Part shown: positions 1 to 8,577 of the stretch, piece after piece
Numbering within the stretch: position 1 is the stretch's first letter
Layout of the letters: every line of letters begins with the position of its first letter
Source: Paenibacillus sp. Marseille-Q4541
GTDB taxonomy: Bacteria; Bacillota; Bacilli; Paenibacillales; Paenibacillaceae
DNA: 64,000 nt
Assembly: GCF_018310695.1 (NCBI RefSeq)
Contig: NZ_JAGXCY010000028.1
Coordinates: 1-64,000 of the forward strand
Direction: 5' to 3'
Program-made: the position numbers and the translations under genes
The notes under the pieces: model-generated
What the model was told of the DNA's origin: nothing
Database searches by the model: none
Seen by the model: the letters and a program-made list of their open reading frames with translations, nothing else

Positions 1-261
1 TAGCTAATGCGCCGCAGGCCCATCCATAAGTGACAGATTGCTCCGTCTTTCTTTCCTCTCCCATGCGAGAGAAGAACCTATCCGGTATTAGCTACCGTTT
101 CCGGTAGTTATCCCAGTCTTATGGGCAGGTTGCCTACGTGTTACTCACCCGTCCGCCGCTAAGTCTCAGAGAAGCAAGCTTCTCATCGACTCCGCTCGAC
201 TTGCATGTATTAGGCACGCCGCCAGCGTTCGTCCTGAGCCAGGATCAAACTCTCCAATAAA
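1..261 (-). rRNA. 16S ribosomal RNA, 5' part (cut by the window edge)
   Basis: Read on the minus strand this is the first ~260 nt of 16S rRNA: the universal GAGTTTGATCCTGGCTCAG block is followed by GACGAACGCTGGCGGCGTGC, the GCGGACGGGTGAGTAACACG block and a Paenibacillus-like V1 hairpin. The mature 5' end is placed by analogy with B. subtilis at about 261. The gene runs leftward out of the window, so the remaining 16S, 23S and 5S are not seen. It is preceded by a long leader with two promoters (262-600). Confidence 0.97.
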
Positions 262-453
262 GTTATTGAAAAGAGCGATAAGCTCATTTAGAAAATGCTG
301 ACGAGAACTTAACGTTCTCTTTTTTTCAATTTGTTATGACCAACAAATTGAAATTGTATTACTCACTCATGAGTTTCACTTGCGTAAAACTCCTCGTTGT
401 TCAGTTTTCAAAGATCAATCTCGCTAACAACTCTTGTCGTCAGCAACTTTTAT
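262..453 (-). other. rRNA operon leader with processing hairpins
   Basis: This stretch contains no gene. In the transcribed (minus) sense it carries a TTTGAAAACTGAACA block common in Firmicute rrn leaders. It also has a strong hairpin at 327-350 (arms CAATTTGTT/AACAAATTG) and a second inverted repeat at 303-319 (GAGAAC/GTTCTC). Such leader hairpins are usual substrates for 16S precursor processing and antitermination, but the exact roles here are inferred. Confidence 0.7.
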
Positions 454-482
454 ATCATATCATGTCCGGTTTAGAAATGCAA
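454..482 (-). promoter_or_regulatory. rrn promoter P2 (proximal)
   Basis: On the minus strand a -35 TTGCAT (477-482) and -10 TATGAT (454-459) are separated by 17 bp, a near-consensus sigma-A promoter about 190 bp upstream of the 16S 5' end. It lies downstream of a second similar promoter, the tandem arrangement usual for rRNA operons. Confidence 0.75.
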
Positions 483-570
483 GCTTTTTTTCTGAAGTTT
501 TTTTGACTTCGTTAGAAAAGCAGGTTATTCAGTGTGTTGCTTACTGGCTAACTTTCTTGGCCGGAATTAG

Positions 571-599
571 AATATACCATGCTGATAAATAGATTGCAA
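571..599 (-). promoter_or_regulatory. rrn promoter P1 (distal)
   Basis: On the minus strand TTGCAA (594-599) and TATATT (571-576) are spaced by 17 bp. The -35 is nearly the same as that of P2 and the two are about 117 bp apart. It is inferred to be the upstream promoter of the rRNA operon. Confidence 0.7.
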
Positions 600-700
600 C
601 CCTTTTTTCAAAAAAATTATAAAGGGTCTTTTTCATTGCTACTACAAGGTAAAGTCGTTCTCAATTTATAGCACTACACTTATTCTATATCTCTCGGTAT

Positions 701-736
701 ATAAAATAAAGGAGCCCTACTATAAAGCAGCAGCTC
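701..736 (-). terminator. Terminator after the ktrB-like gene
   Basis: Minus-strand GGAGC...GCTCC stem, extended inward by CTGCT/AGTAG, followed by a T-rich tail (TTTATTTTAT). It lies 19 bp past the stop codon of the K+ transporter gene and insulates it from the rRNA operon. Confidence 0.75.
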
Positions 737-754
737 CTCTTCACCCCTATTACA

Positions 755-2113
755 TTATCCAATAATAATTCGCCCTTCTGGATGACGATAGAGACTCTTT
801 GTTTGTTTCGGTCTAATTGCATACGCAATAGTCAGCGGGCCGATTCGCCCGATAAACATCGTTACGGTAATAATCAATTTTCCCAAGTCAGTGAGTTCCG
901 GTGTTAAGCCTACAGATAATCCAACCGTCCCTACTGCGGATGCAGCTTCGAACATTATAGCTAAAAATGAAGCATCCTCAGTTGTAAGTAACAACATGTT
1001 AACAACCATAAATATACCTAGCGTGATAATTATAATGGTCATTGCACGCATGACTAGACCTTGAGGTACGCGGTGACGGAAGAACACAATATCCTTTCTA
1101 CCTCGGACCATCGCAGACAAGGCACCGATCATAATAAGGAACGTCGTTGTTTTGATACCACCACCTGTTGATCCTGGAGAAGCTCCTATAAACATAAGCA
1201 ATATAAAGAAGAATTGTGTAGCTGAACGCAATTCTGTTACGTCTATCGTGCTTGTCCCAGACGAACGGGTAGACACCGACTGGAAGAAGGACGCGTAGAT
1301 CTTATGCGAAAAATCAAGCGAACCTAATGTTTTAGCGTTGGTAAATTCAAAAACGAACAACACGATTGCACCAACGGCTATCAGCACACCGGATACGGAC
1401 AGCACCATTTTTGAATGTAGGGACAGTCTCCGCTTTTTGGGATACTCAAATAGGTCATTCAGCACGACAAACCCTAGTCCACCCGACACGACAAGAATCG
1501 TTGACACCGTATTAAACAACCAATCGCCCGTATAATTTTGAAAACTGTTACCGAACAGGTCAAAGCCGCCATTGTTAAACAGAGAAACCGAATGAAAAAT
1601 ACCATAATAAAGCGCCTTGAAGAAAGGCATATCTAAGGACCATCTCATCGTAAAAATGACAGCAGCAATTCCTTCAATGGTGAAAGAAAAAATAAGAACC
1701 TTACGGATAATCCGGACGACCCCTTCCATGGTGTCAGAATTAATCGCCTCTTTTAAAAGAAGCCTGTCCTTCAAGGAGAGTTTCCGTCCGAATAACAGTG
1801 CAATCAAAGTCGCAATCGTCATAAAACCAAGACCACCGAGTTGCATGAGCACCATAATGACAGTTTCACCAAATAGGGTAAAGGTCGTTTCTACATCTAC
1901 CACGACCAGGCCTGTAACACAGGCTGCAGAGGTTGCGGTAAACAGTGCATCTATAAAACGAAGCGAATGACCACTCTGGTTGGACATAGGCAGCATTAAT
2001 AACACGGTACCAATTGCGACGATCAATAAGATACCTGCAACTAATATAAATGGCGGAGAGGCCAGCTTTTTGGTGAAGCCTACATTTTTCAAAATACATC
2101 TCGCCCTTCTCAT
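755..2113 (-). CDS. KtrB/TrkH-family potassium transporter subunit
   Basis: Integral membrane K+ (Na+-coupled) translocating subunit of the TrkH/KtrB/HKT superfamily, ~450 residues as usual. The four membrane-pore-membrane repeats are visible through their filter segments: VTGL at 66-69, NNGGF at 180-184, TRSSG at 282-286 and GTVGLS at 395-400, each with the filter glycine. No KtrA/KtrC RCK-domain gene lies beside it, so it is an orphan subunit like B. subtilis KtrD, expected to pair with a gating subunit encoded elsewhere. The ATG at 2113 has AAGGAG only 2 bp upstream; a TTG at residue 8 (2092) with AGAAGGGCGAG before it is a real alternative. It sits between lysS and the rRNA operon, just after the lysS terminator. 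Confidence 0.9.
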   Translation of the reverse strand: MRRARCILKNVGFTKKLASPPFILVAGILLIVAIGTVLLMLPMSNQSGHSLRFIDALFTATSAACVTGLVVVDVETTFTLFGETVIMVLMQLGGLGFMTIATLIALLFGRKLSLKDRLLLKEAINSDTMEGVVRIIRKVLIFSFTIEGIAAVIFTMRWSLDMPFFKALYYGIFHSVSLFNNGGFDLFGNSFQNYTGDWLFNTVSTILVVSGGLGFVVLNDLFEYPKKRRLSLHSKMVLSVSGVLIAVGAIVLFVFEFTNAKTLGSLDFSHKIYASFFQSVSTRSSGTSTIDVTELRSATQFFFILLMFIGASPGSTGGGIKTTTFLIMIGALSAMVRGRKDIVFFRHRVPQGLVMRAMTIIIITLGIFMVVNMLLLTTEDASFLAIMFEAASAVGTVGLSVGLTPELTDLGKLIITVTMFIGRIGPLTIAYAIRPKQTKSLYRHPEGRIIIG

Positions 2114-2140
2114 AACTCCTTACCAAAAACTCAATTACTT

Positions 2141-2185
2141 TAAAAGAGGAACAACCTCAAGCAAAATCTGCTCAGCTGTTCCTCT
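2141..2185 (-). terminator. Terminator after lysS
   Basis: Minus-strand stem AGAGGAACA/TGTTCCTCT with extra internal pairing, followed by TTTT. It leaves only about 27 bp before the ktrB-like start, so that gene has little room for a promoter of its own downstream of the terminator. Confidence 0.8.
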
Positions 2186-2235
2186 ATGACCTCTTATCTA
2201 ATTAATAACCTATTTATACTAGGAGCTTGTCCTTC

Positions 2236-3747
2236 TTAGTCCAGTGCACGATGACGCATATGTGGGAAAAGAAGTACGTCACGAATGGATGGAGCATTAG
2301 TAAGCAACATCACCAGACGGTCTACACCGATACCAAGTCCGCCTGTCGGAGGCATACCGTATTCCAGCGCACGAATGAAGTCATCATCCATATCATGTGC
2401 TTCATCATTACCATGTTCTTTCTCCAGCAGCTGTGCTTCAAAACGCTGACGTTGATCAATTGGATCATTCAGCTCACTAAATGCATTGGCATGCTCACGA
2501 CCTACGATAAAGAGCTCAAAACGATCCGTAAAGCGTGGATCTTCTTCGTTCTTCTTCGCAAGCGGAGAAATTTCAACAGGATGACCATATACGAAGGTTG
2601 GTTGAATCAATGTTTCTTCAACAAATTCTTCAAAGAACGCGTTCAGAATATGTCCGAATGTCATGTGGGGCTCAACAGGCACATTATGCTCTTTAGCCAA
2701 ACGATGAGCTTCCTCATTCGTCATCTGAGCACCAAAGTCAACGCCTTTCACTTCTTTGACCGCATCAACCATGGATACACGGCGCCAGTCTGGTGTAAGG
2801 TCAACTTCGCGTCCTTGATAATCAATCTTAGTTGTTCCAAGGACCTCTTGTGCGATATGTGCAACCATATTCTCTGTAAGTTTCATGATGTCCTTATAGT
2901 CTGCATAAGCCTCATACAATTCGATCATGGTGAATTCAGGGTTGTGACGCGTAGAAATCCCTTCATTCCGGTATACACGGCCGATTTCATATACTTTCTC
3001 CAGGCCACCAACAATCAGACGCTTCAAGTGCAATTCAATCGCGATACGCATGTATAGCTCCATATCAAGCGCGTTATGATGCGTAATAAACGGACGAGCA
3101 GCAGCACCGCCTGCAATCGAATGCAGCGTTGGTGTTTCTACTTCCAAGAAGCCTAGCGAATCTAGGTAACGACGCATGGACTGAATGATTCTGGAACGGG
3201 AAATAAACGTTTGTTGCACTTCCGGACTCATAATCAAATCCACATAACGCTGACGATAACGTAATTCTACGTCTTTTAGACCTTGGAATTTATCAGGCAG
3301 TGGATATAAGGATTTGGAGAGCACTTCAAGCTCAGTAACTTTTATTGAAGTCTCGCCTGTTTTCGTTTTGAAAACAACGCCTTTTACACCAATAATGTCC
3401 CCGAGATCAAGAATTGTAAAAGCATCGTACTGAGCTTCAGAAACGGTATCTTTACGAACATAGATCTGGATTCGCCCGCTTAGGTCCTGAATATGCGCAA
3501 AACTAGCTTTACCCATACCACGTTTAGCCATAATGCGTCCTGCAAGACTTACTTCAATATGTTTTTCTTCGATTTCTTCTTTGGTCAAGTCATTATATTG
3601 TTTCAAAACATTACCGGCTTCATCCGTACGTTCATACTTTTTACCAAAAGGATCAATACCAAGAGCGCGCAGCTCATCTAATTTTGCCCGTCTGATCTGT
3701 AAAAGCTCACTGAGCTCCTGTTCTGTGCTAACCACTTCATCCGTCAT
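2236..3747 (-). CDS. lysS: Lysyl-tRNA synthetase, class II
   Basis: Charges tRNA-Lys with lysine in the cytoplasm. The protein has 503 residues, the normal class II LysRS size. It has an N-terminal OB-fold anticodon-binding domain (about 60-150, including AGRIMAKRGMGKASF) and a class II catalytic core. Motif 2 is YRNEGISTRHNPEF and motif 3 is GLGIGVDRL near the C-terminus. The start ATG at 3747 follows GAAGGCAA, with AAGGAG slightly further upstream. In B. subtilis lysS also closes this gene block before an rRNA operon. A strong terminator upstream (greA) and its own terminator downstream suggest it is transcribed alone. Confidence 0.98.
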   Translation of the reverse strand: MTDEVVSTEQELSELLQIRRAKLDELRALGIDPFGKKYERTDEAGNVLKQYNDLTKEEIEEKHIEVSLAGRIMAKRGMGKASFAHIQDLSGRIQIYVRKDTVSEAQYDAFTILDLGDIIGVKGVVFKTKTGETSIKVTELEVLSKSLYPLPDKFQGLKDVELRYRQRYVDLIMSPEVQQTFISRSRIIQSMRRYLDSLGFLEVETPTLHSIAGGAAARPFITHHNALDMELYMRIAIELHLKRLIVGGLEKVYEIGRVYRNEGISTRHNPEFTMIELYEAYADYKDIMKLTENMVAHIAQEVLGTTKIDYQGREVDLTPDWRRVSMVDAVKEVKGVDFGAQMTNEEAHRLAKEHNVPVEPHMTFGHILNAFFEEFVEETLIQPTFVYGHPVEISPLAKKNEEDPRFTDRFELFIVGREHANAFSELNDPIDQRQRFEAQLLEKEHGNDEAHDMDDDFIRALEYGMPPTGGLGIGVDRLVMLLTNAPSIRDVLLFPHMRHRALD

Positions 3748-3881
3748 TTGCCTTCTTCAACTCCTTAATTATTATGTATCTTCTTATGCAGTAATCTATG
3801 CAGCCTAAAAGATACAAGTAGATGCCCTACTTCTAAGGCTTGCTACCGATTGTATAAAGCCTTCAAAACACAACCTGATCG

Positions 3882-3906
3882 AAAAAAAGCTTCCCCTAGG
3901 GAAGCT
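3882..3906 (-). terminator. Terminator after greA
   Basis: Minus-strand perfect 8-bp stem AGCTTCCC/GGGAAGCT with a 3-nt loop followed by a run of T. It lies 29 bp beyond the greA stop. Confidence 0.9.
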
Positions 3907-3934
3907 CTCTTTCGTATCCCGATCATTTGTATGA

Positions 3935-4411
3935 TTACTTCTTAATATCAACAATTTTATACTGGATAACGCCTGCAGGAACGCTCACATCAACAACCGT
4001 TCCTTTACCTTTGCCAAGAATGGCTTTGCCCACAGGGCTTTCATTTGAAATTTTATTTTGAAGCGGGTTGGATTCTGCTGTACCGACGATAGTATATTCA
4101 ACAACATCGCCGAACTCCATATCCTCAACCGTAACTGTTGCACCGATTCCTACTGTATCCGTGCCAATCTCGTCACTGTTGATAATACGTGCGTTGCGGA
4201 GCATTTTCTCGAGAGTGAGTACGCGACCTTCGATAAAGGCTTGTTCATTCTTCGCATCTTCATACTCTGAGTTCTCACTAATATCACCGTATCCAATTGC
4301 TACTTTAATCCGTTCAGCAACCTCGCGGCGTTTGACGGACTTCAAGTTCTCGAGTTCATCCTCAAGCTTCTTGAGTCCCTCTTGGGTAAGAATGACTTCT
4401 TTATCGCTCAT
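3935..4411 (-). CDS. greA: Transcription elongation factor GreA
   Basis: Rescues backtracked RNA polymerase by stimulating transcript cleavage. 158 residues, the standard length: an N-terminal coiled coil whose tip carries the acidic GDISENSEYEDA motif (catalytic Asp/Glu), then the FKBP-like C-terminal domain (from about 80). The ATG at 4411 (MSDKEVILTQEG) is chosen because AGGAG lies 11 bp upstream and the protein start matches the family; the longer upstream reading adds 15 unrelated residues. It lies between dusB and lysS, a place it does not occupy in B. subtilis, so it is a local insertion relative to that genome. Confidence 0.96.
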   Translation of the reverse strand: MSDKEVILTQEGLKKLEDELENLKSVKRREVAERIKVAIGYGDISENSEYEDAKNEQAFIEGRVLTLEKMLRNARIINSDEIGTDTVGIGATVTVEDMEFGDVVEYTIVGTAESNPLQNKISNESPVGKAILGKGKGTVVDVSVPAGVIQYKIVDIKK

Positions 4412-4488
4412 GTTAACCGATTCTCCTGTCATGGGAATAATATGGTACCATTTCAAAAACTCGTCTGAAAAAACGATATGCTAATCTT

Positions 4489-4512
4489 AAAAAAACAGAA
4501 CAATCTCGTTCT
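4489..4512 (-). terminator. Weak terminator or hairpin between dusB and greA
   Basis: Minus-strand 5-bp stem AGAAC/GTTCT followed by GTTTTTTT. The stem is short, so it may be only a partial terminator for dusB. Confidence 0.45.
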
Positions 4513-4605
4513 CTTGATGTCATTTATACATAAAACCATCTTGCCGAATTTATACCAAAAAATTATAGGGTAACGATATACAAAAGTCAATGTTCCCCCT
4601 GTATC

Positions 4606-5649
4606 TTAGCAGGCGCAGTCGGTGTTAATCGGTTCTTGATCGATATCTTTACTCTCTTCTTCTGAATTCGACTCATTTCGAGGGAGATTCTCCAAGAAAT
4701 TGTTCAAAATATCAACCATCTCGTCTCGTTTGGTTCCTTCCATGATCGCATCTTTAATTCGGGCAGAACCTTTTAGGCCTTTCAAATACCATGACAGATG
4801 TTTCCGCATTTCTCGTACAGCTACACCCTCCCCTTTGAGGGCAATCAGACGATCCATATGCAAAATAGCAATTCGCATTTTCTCTTCCGGTGTTGGATCT
4901 GCCACAAGTATACCTTTTTCCAGGTACTCAATGGTTCTATACAGCATCCATGGATTCCCCAAAGCGGCGCGGCCAATCATAATCCCATCGACTCCGGATT
5001 CCTCTAGTCTTCGCTTCGCTTCTTCCGGAGAGGAAATATCCCCATTCCCGATAATTGGAATGGATACCGAATCCTTAACTTCCTTTATAATATCCCAGTC
5101 TGCGCGGCCGGTATACAGCTGTTCTCTCGTTCTACCATGTAATGCAATCGCTTTGCCACCGGCACTTTCCACAGCACGCGCATTTTCGACAGCATATATA
5201 TGGTCATGATCCCAGCCAATCCGCATTTTTACGGTAACCGGTTTTGATACTGCATCAACTACAGCGGATACCATTTCGTGAATCTTATTCGGATCCAAGA
5301 GCCAACGTGCTCCCGCATCAATTTTATTGATTTTGGGTGCAGGGCAGCCCATATTGATATCAATAATATCCGCATTGGTCTCTTGGTCAACTACCTTAGC
5401 TGCCGCAACCAACGATTCACGGTTACCACCAAAAATTTGGAGACTGAGTGGTTTCTCTCGTTCATCTACAAACAACATCTCGCGTGTACGTTTATTGCCG
5501 TTCAGAATCCCTTTATCACTGACCATCTCTGCACAGACCAATCCAGCGCCAAACTCTTTAGCAATGAGACGAAAAGCTGGATTACTTACCCCCGCCATCG
5601 GAGCAACAACGACCTGATTTTTCATTTCTATATCAGCAATCTTAAGCAT
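4606..5649 (-). CDS. dusB: tRNA-dihydrouridine synthase
   Basis: FMN/NADPH-dependent reduction of uridine to dihydrouridine in tRNA. The 347-residue TIM-barrel protein shows the family signatures VVAPMAGVSNPAFR at the N-terminus, the INMGCPAPKI motif with the catalytic Cys (about residue 104), the MRIGWD strand and the ALHGRTREQLYTG phosphate-binding segment. The C-terminal tail after about 330 (rich in E, D and S, ending CAC) is not conserved. It stands directly after the pab-fol-XRE genes, as yacF does in B. subtilis, and probably forms the end of that operon. Confidence 0.95.
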   Translation of the reverse strand: MLKIADIEMKNQVVVAPMAGVSNPAFRLIAKEFGAGLVCAEMVSDKGILNGNKRTREMLFVDEREKPLSLQIFGGNRESLVAAAKVVDQETNADIIDINMGCPAPKINKIDAGARWLLDPNKIHEMVSAVVDAVSKPVTVKMRIGWDHDHIYAVENARAVESAGGKAIALHGRTREQLYTGRADWDIIKEVKDSVSIPIIGNGDISSPEEAKRRLEESGVDGIMIGRAALGNPWMLYRTIEYLEKGILVADPTPEEKMRIAILHMDRLIALKGEGVAVREMRKHLSWYLKGLKGSARIKDAIMEGTKRDEMVDILNNFLENLPRNESNSEEESKDIDQEPINTDCAC

Positions 5650-5752
5650 TCTGGTTTTGTTTCACTCCTTTTACTGCTCTATTGTTCTAGAATGGTTATA
5701 TTTATCACATTTAAACGTTCAAGTTCAATAATCGACAAGAAAAAATGTTTTT

Positions 5753-5962
5753 CTACTGTTGCTCCTTCTGAAATTCAGTAAGGGAAATGGCAAGAACATC
5801 TGCAATTTTGACAAGTTGCTCCTGTGTTGGACCACGAGTTCCCCGTTCAATCATGCCAAGCATGGCAAGGGATATTCCCGTTTGCTCCGCCAACGAATGC
5901 TGGGTTAAACCTTTTAATTTTCGGAAAGCGCGGATCCGTCTGGCCAGGTGCATGTTTTCCAC
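5753..5962 (-). CDS. Small XRE-family helix-turn-helix regulator (YazB-like)
   Basis: A 69-residue single-domain lambda-repressor-like DNA-binding protein: RRIRAFRKLKGLTQHSLAE...ISLAMLGMIERGTRGPTQEQLVKIADVL is the complete five-helix HTH. No other domain is present. A GTG at 5962 or an ATG at 5953 could start it; both overlap the end of folK by 40-49 bp, so the two genes are translationally linked. B. subtilis has yazB at the same place after folK. Its targets are unknown; control of the folate operon is plausible but not shown. Confidence 0.88.
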   Translation of the reverse strand: MENMHLARRIRAFRKLKGLTQHSLAEQTGISLAMLGMIERGTRGPTQEQLVKIADVLAISLTEFQKEQQ

Positions 5963-6459
5963 CGCTGTATTCCATCCCTTTCATTCAGTCTCTCAAGAGC
6001 TGTTTGTACAAAATAAGAAATATCGCCAGATTTCCCACGGACAACATCAGACAAAGGAACCAATACAAATGCCCTCTCTATCATCCTCGGATGTGGGAGA
6101 ATAAGCGCTTCTGTATTCATTTCGACTCCCTCATACCATAATAAGTCGAGATCCACAGTTCTTGGACCCCATCTTATATCACGAACACGTCCCAGCTGCT
6201 TCTCGATATCAAGCATGCAATTCAGCAGTTCCTGAGGGGATAAAATCGTATTTACGGAAATGGCCATATTAATAAACGCTGGCTGATCGGTATAACCTAC
6301 GGGATCAGTTTCATACAAATCCGAACAAGCAATGACCTTGATCCCATCTTGTCCATTCAGCAAAGTAATGGCAGACATGAGTGTCTGCTCCCGATCGCCT
6401 AAATTAGCCCCTAAAGCAATATAAGCCTCTGACGTATCAGAGGTTGACTGTGCATTCAT
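5914..6459 (-). CDS. folK: HPPK: 6-hydroxymethyl-7,8-dihydropterin pyrophosphokinase
   Basis: Transfers pyrophosphate from ATP to 6-hydroxymethyl-dihydropterin, the step before dihydropteroate synthase. 181 residues. The HPPK core is clear: ALGANLGDR near residue 20 (substrate loop), YETDPVGYTDQPAF (about 50), and the signature RWGPRTVDLDLLWY with DLDLL metal ligands (about 98). LPHPRMIERAFVLVPL closes the active site. It lies 6 bp after folB and overlaps the XRE gene at its 3' end. The start ATG at 6459 fits the family, with a few extra polar residues at the N-terminus. Confidence 0.96.
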   Translation of the reverse strand: MNAQSTSDTSEAYIALGANLGDREQTLMSAITLLNGQDGIKVIACSDLYETDPVGYTDQPAFINMAISVNTILSPQELLNCMLDIEKQLGRVRDIRWGPRTVDLDLLWYEGVEMNTEALILPHPRMIERAFVLVPLSDVVRGKSGDISYFVQTALERLNERDGIQRWKTCTWPDGSALSEN

Positions 6460-6465
6460 GAATCG

Positions 6466-6834
6466 TTATCCCACTTTCCTAGTGCGATGTAGTTCTATTG
6501 TGACTCCTTCAAAATGAATATCGAAAGGAGGATGCGGTTTCGTTACCTTTACCACAAGCGCATCCACACTAGTATAAGTCTCAAGTAGGGAAGATGCAAT
6601 ATATTCACCTAAAGCTTCAATTAATTGGAATGATTTATTTTCAACGATATTTTTCACATGTTCATGAATTTCCGCGTAATTTATCGTCTTGGTTAGATCA
6701 TCATGAACACCAGCTTCCTGCAGATCCATATCCAGTTCTAAATCAATATAAAATCGCTGACCAAGCTTACGCTCTTCTTCAAATACCCCATGATATCCAA
6801 AGTACTCCATACGGTGAAGTTTCATTTTATCCAT
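6466..6834 (-). CDS. folB: Dihydroneopterin aldolase
   Basis: Converts 7,8-dihydroneopterin to 6-hydroxymethyl-dihydropterin and glycolaldehyde. 122 residues (typical 120-125): MDKMKLHRMEYFGYHGVFEEE, GQRFYIDLEL and the YAEIHEHVKNIVE segment are the usual FolB landmarks, and KVTKPHPPF near residue 100 holds the catalytic Lys. The ATG at 6834 is used because GAGGAA lies upstream and the frame overlaps the folP stop by 8 bp (ATGGATAA), a translational-coupling arrangement. The longer reading upstream would lie inside folP. Confidence 0.95.
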   Translation of the reverse strand: MDKMKLHRMEYFGYHGVFEEERKLGQRFYIDLELDMDLQEAGVHDDLTKTINYAEIHEHVKNIVENKSFQLIEALGEYIASSLLETYTSVDALVVKVTKPHPPFDIHFEGVTIELHRTRKVG

Positions 6835-7690
6835 TATTAGATTCCTCTCTTCCTTGGTACAGCATAGCATCACACATGTCTACTGTACGCTTGATTTGGG
6901 CTACATCATGTACTCGCACCATTTGAGCTCCTTGTGCAATCCCAAAAGCGACTGTTGCTGCCGTTCCTTCAACCAGGTCATCAACGGGAAGTTGCAACGT
7001 ATTACGAATAAATCGTTTACGGGAAGTAGCGAGCAGAACGGGGTAACCAAGCTCGACTAGAGTACCTAATGATATCATCATTTGCAAATTATGCTCATGG
7101 TTTTTCGCAAATCCGATGCCGGGATCAAGAATAATATTGTCCTTATGGATACCAGCTTGTAGGGCAAGATCTATGCTTTCTTTTACATCGGTAACCGCAT
7201 CTTTAATAAAGTCGTTGTAATTCGTATTCTCCCGATTATGCATCAGGATTACAGGGCACCCCTTCTCTTGCGCAAGAGATGCCATATGTTTATCGGCTTT
7301 GAGTCCCCAAATATCATTAATGATGTGCGCTCCTGCATCTATAGCAGCTCTTGCTACATCAGCCTTATACGTATCTATAGAGATCGGTATATGAGGTGCC
7401 CGCTTATATAAAGCTTCAATAACAGGAACGACACGTTCAATTTCTTCAGCACTCGAAATTACCGTGTGTCCCGGACGAGTTGATTCTCCGCCAATATCAA
7501 TAATATCTGCACCTTGCTCAAACAGCTCTATTGCGTGATTAACAGCACGCTCTACCGAATCGTATTGACCACCATCGGAGAAGGAATCCGGGGTTACGTT
7601 TACAATTCCCATAATAAGCGTCCTGTCACCCAGCTTCAAAGTCATCTCGCCACGCTGATATGTACGTTGGTATAGTCTAGGTTTCAACAT
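6827..7690 (-). CDS. folP: Dihydropteroate synthase
   Basis: Condenses pABA with 6-hydroxymethyl-dihydropterin pyrophosphate; the sulfonamide target. 287 residues, TIM barrel. Signatures: MGIVNVTPDSFSDGG (about 27-41, first DHPS signature), ADIIDIGGESTRPG (about 60-73, second signature), ISIDTYKADVA, INDIWG, DPGIGFAKNHEHN and the C-terminal RVHDV. The ATG at 7690 overlaps the end of pabC by 14 bp and has AGGTAG upstream. The ~16 residues ahead of the core are a short N-terminal extension. Confidence 0.97.
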   Translation of the reverse strand: MLKPRLYQRTYQRGEMTLKLGDRTLIMGIVNVTPDSFSDGGQYDSVERAVNHAIELFEQGADIIDIGGESTRPGHTVISSAEEIERVVPVIEALYKRAPHIPISIDTYKADVARAAIDAGAHIINDIWGLKADKHMASLAQEKGCPVILMHNRENTNYNDFIKDAVTDVKESIDLALQAGIHKDNIILDPGIGFAKNHEHNLQMMISLGTLVELGYPVLLATSRKRFIRNTLQLPVDDLVEGTAATVAFGIAQGAQMVRVHDVAQIKRTVDMCDAMLYQGREESNNG

Positions 7691-8576
7691 CTTTTCTACC
7701 TGCTTTCTTGCGATATAAATCCAGCAGCCTGCGCGTATTCGGTCCCATTTGGCCGTTCTGAACCTGAATCACTTCTCCTTCCGGAAAACCAAGCAGTGCT
7801 GTTATGGGAATGAGCTCTTGTATGGAACTTGTCATAAATACTTCATCAGCCCGGCATAGTTCCTGCGTTGTGAACATACCTTTTACAACCGAGATGCCTA
7901 GTTCACTCGCAGCTTCCATAACGACCTCTCTCGTTATTCCGGGCAATATGCCTGTTGTTGTATCAGGTGTATAAAGGACGTCGTCCGAAAAGAAGAATAG
8001 ATTGCTGACAATCCCTTCTGCAAGATGCCCCTCTTTAGTCAGCATTAAACCTTCCGCCTGAGATTGCACGGCTAGTTTATACTGCATAAACTCCCTCTTC
8101 GCCAGGATGTTATTCATGTAATGCAAAGATTTATGCCGAATATGACCCTCAGGCGTGTTCCGAATCGTAGTTAGCAACTGCAAAGGCTTCCCTTTGGTGT
8201 ACCATTCATCATCCAGCTTGGGCAATGCCTTGGCAAAAAGGAGATGATTCGGCTCACGATAATCTGCTAAAGGTAAGCCCAAAAGCTCTTCACCTGCAGA
8301 GACGGTATATCGAAGATAGCCATCCTCGAGTCCATTGGCTTCCAGCAGCTCATCAATGAGCTGCTCTAGCTTCTGATCGTCCCGCTGAAAAGGAATGCCT
8401 AGCTCCTCACACCCCTCGCTGAGTCGCTGAAGATGACGTCCCAATAAAGAAGGCTTTCCCTCGTAGGTTCGAAACGTCTCAAATAAACCCATACCGTACA
8501 AGAAGCCGTGATCCATTACTGGAATCGCGGCTTTCGTTGTCTCTGTCAATTGCCCATTCATCATGACATACTGCAT
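7677..8576 (-). CDS. pabC: Aminodeoxychorismate lyase (fold type IV PLP enzyme)
   Basis: Releases pyruvate from 4-amino-4-deoxychorismate to give p-aminobenzoate. 299 residues with the class IV aminotransferase fold: MDHGFLYGMGLFETFRTYEGKP near the N-terminus, KSLHYMNNILAKREF with the PLP-binding Lys (about 154), and EGIVSNLFFF followed by GILPGITR. A branched-chain or D-amino-acid aminotransferase has the same fold; the position between pabA and folP decides for PabC. ATG 8576 starts 1 nt after the pabA stop; a GTG at 8585 is an alternative. Confidence 0.93.
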   Translation of the reverse strand: MQYVMMNGQLTETTKAAIPVMDHGFLYGMGLFETFRTYEGKPSLLGRHLQRLSEGCEELGIPFQRDDQKLEQLIDELLEANGLEDGYLRYTVSAGEELLGLPLADYREPNHLLFAKALPKLDDEWYTKGKPLQLLTTIRNTPEGHIRHKSLHYMNNILAKREFMQYKLAVQSQAEGLMLTKEGHLAEGIVSNLFFFSDDVLYTPDTTTGILPGITREVVMEAASELGISVVKGMFTTQELCRADEVFMTSSIQELIPITALLGFPEGEVIQVQNGQMGPNTRRLLDLYRKKAGRKDVET

Positions 8577-8577
8577 C

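Noticed and set aside
2227..3057. 276-codon plus-strand ORF opposite lysS
   Set aside because: Shadow of lysS: no ribosome binding site, and the lysS frame on the other strand is fully conserved.
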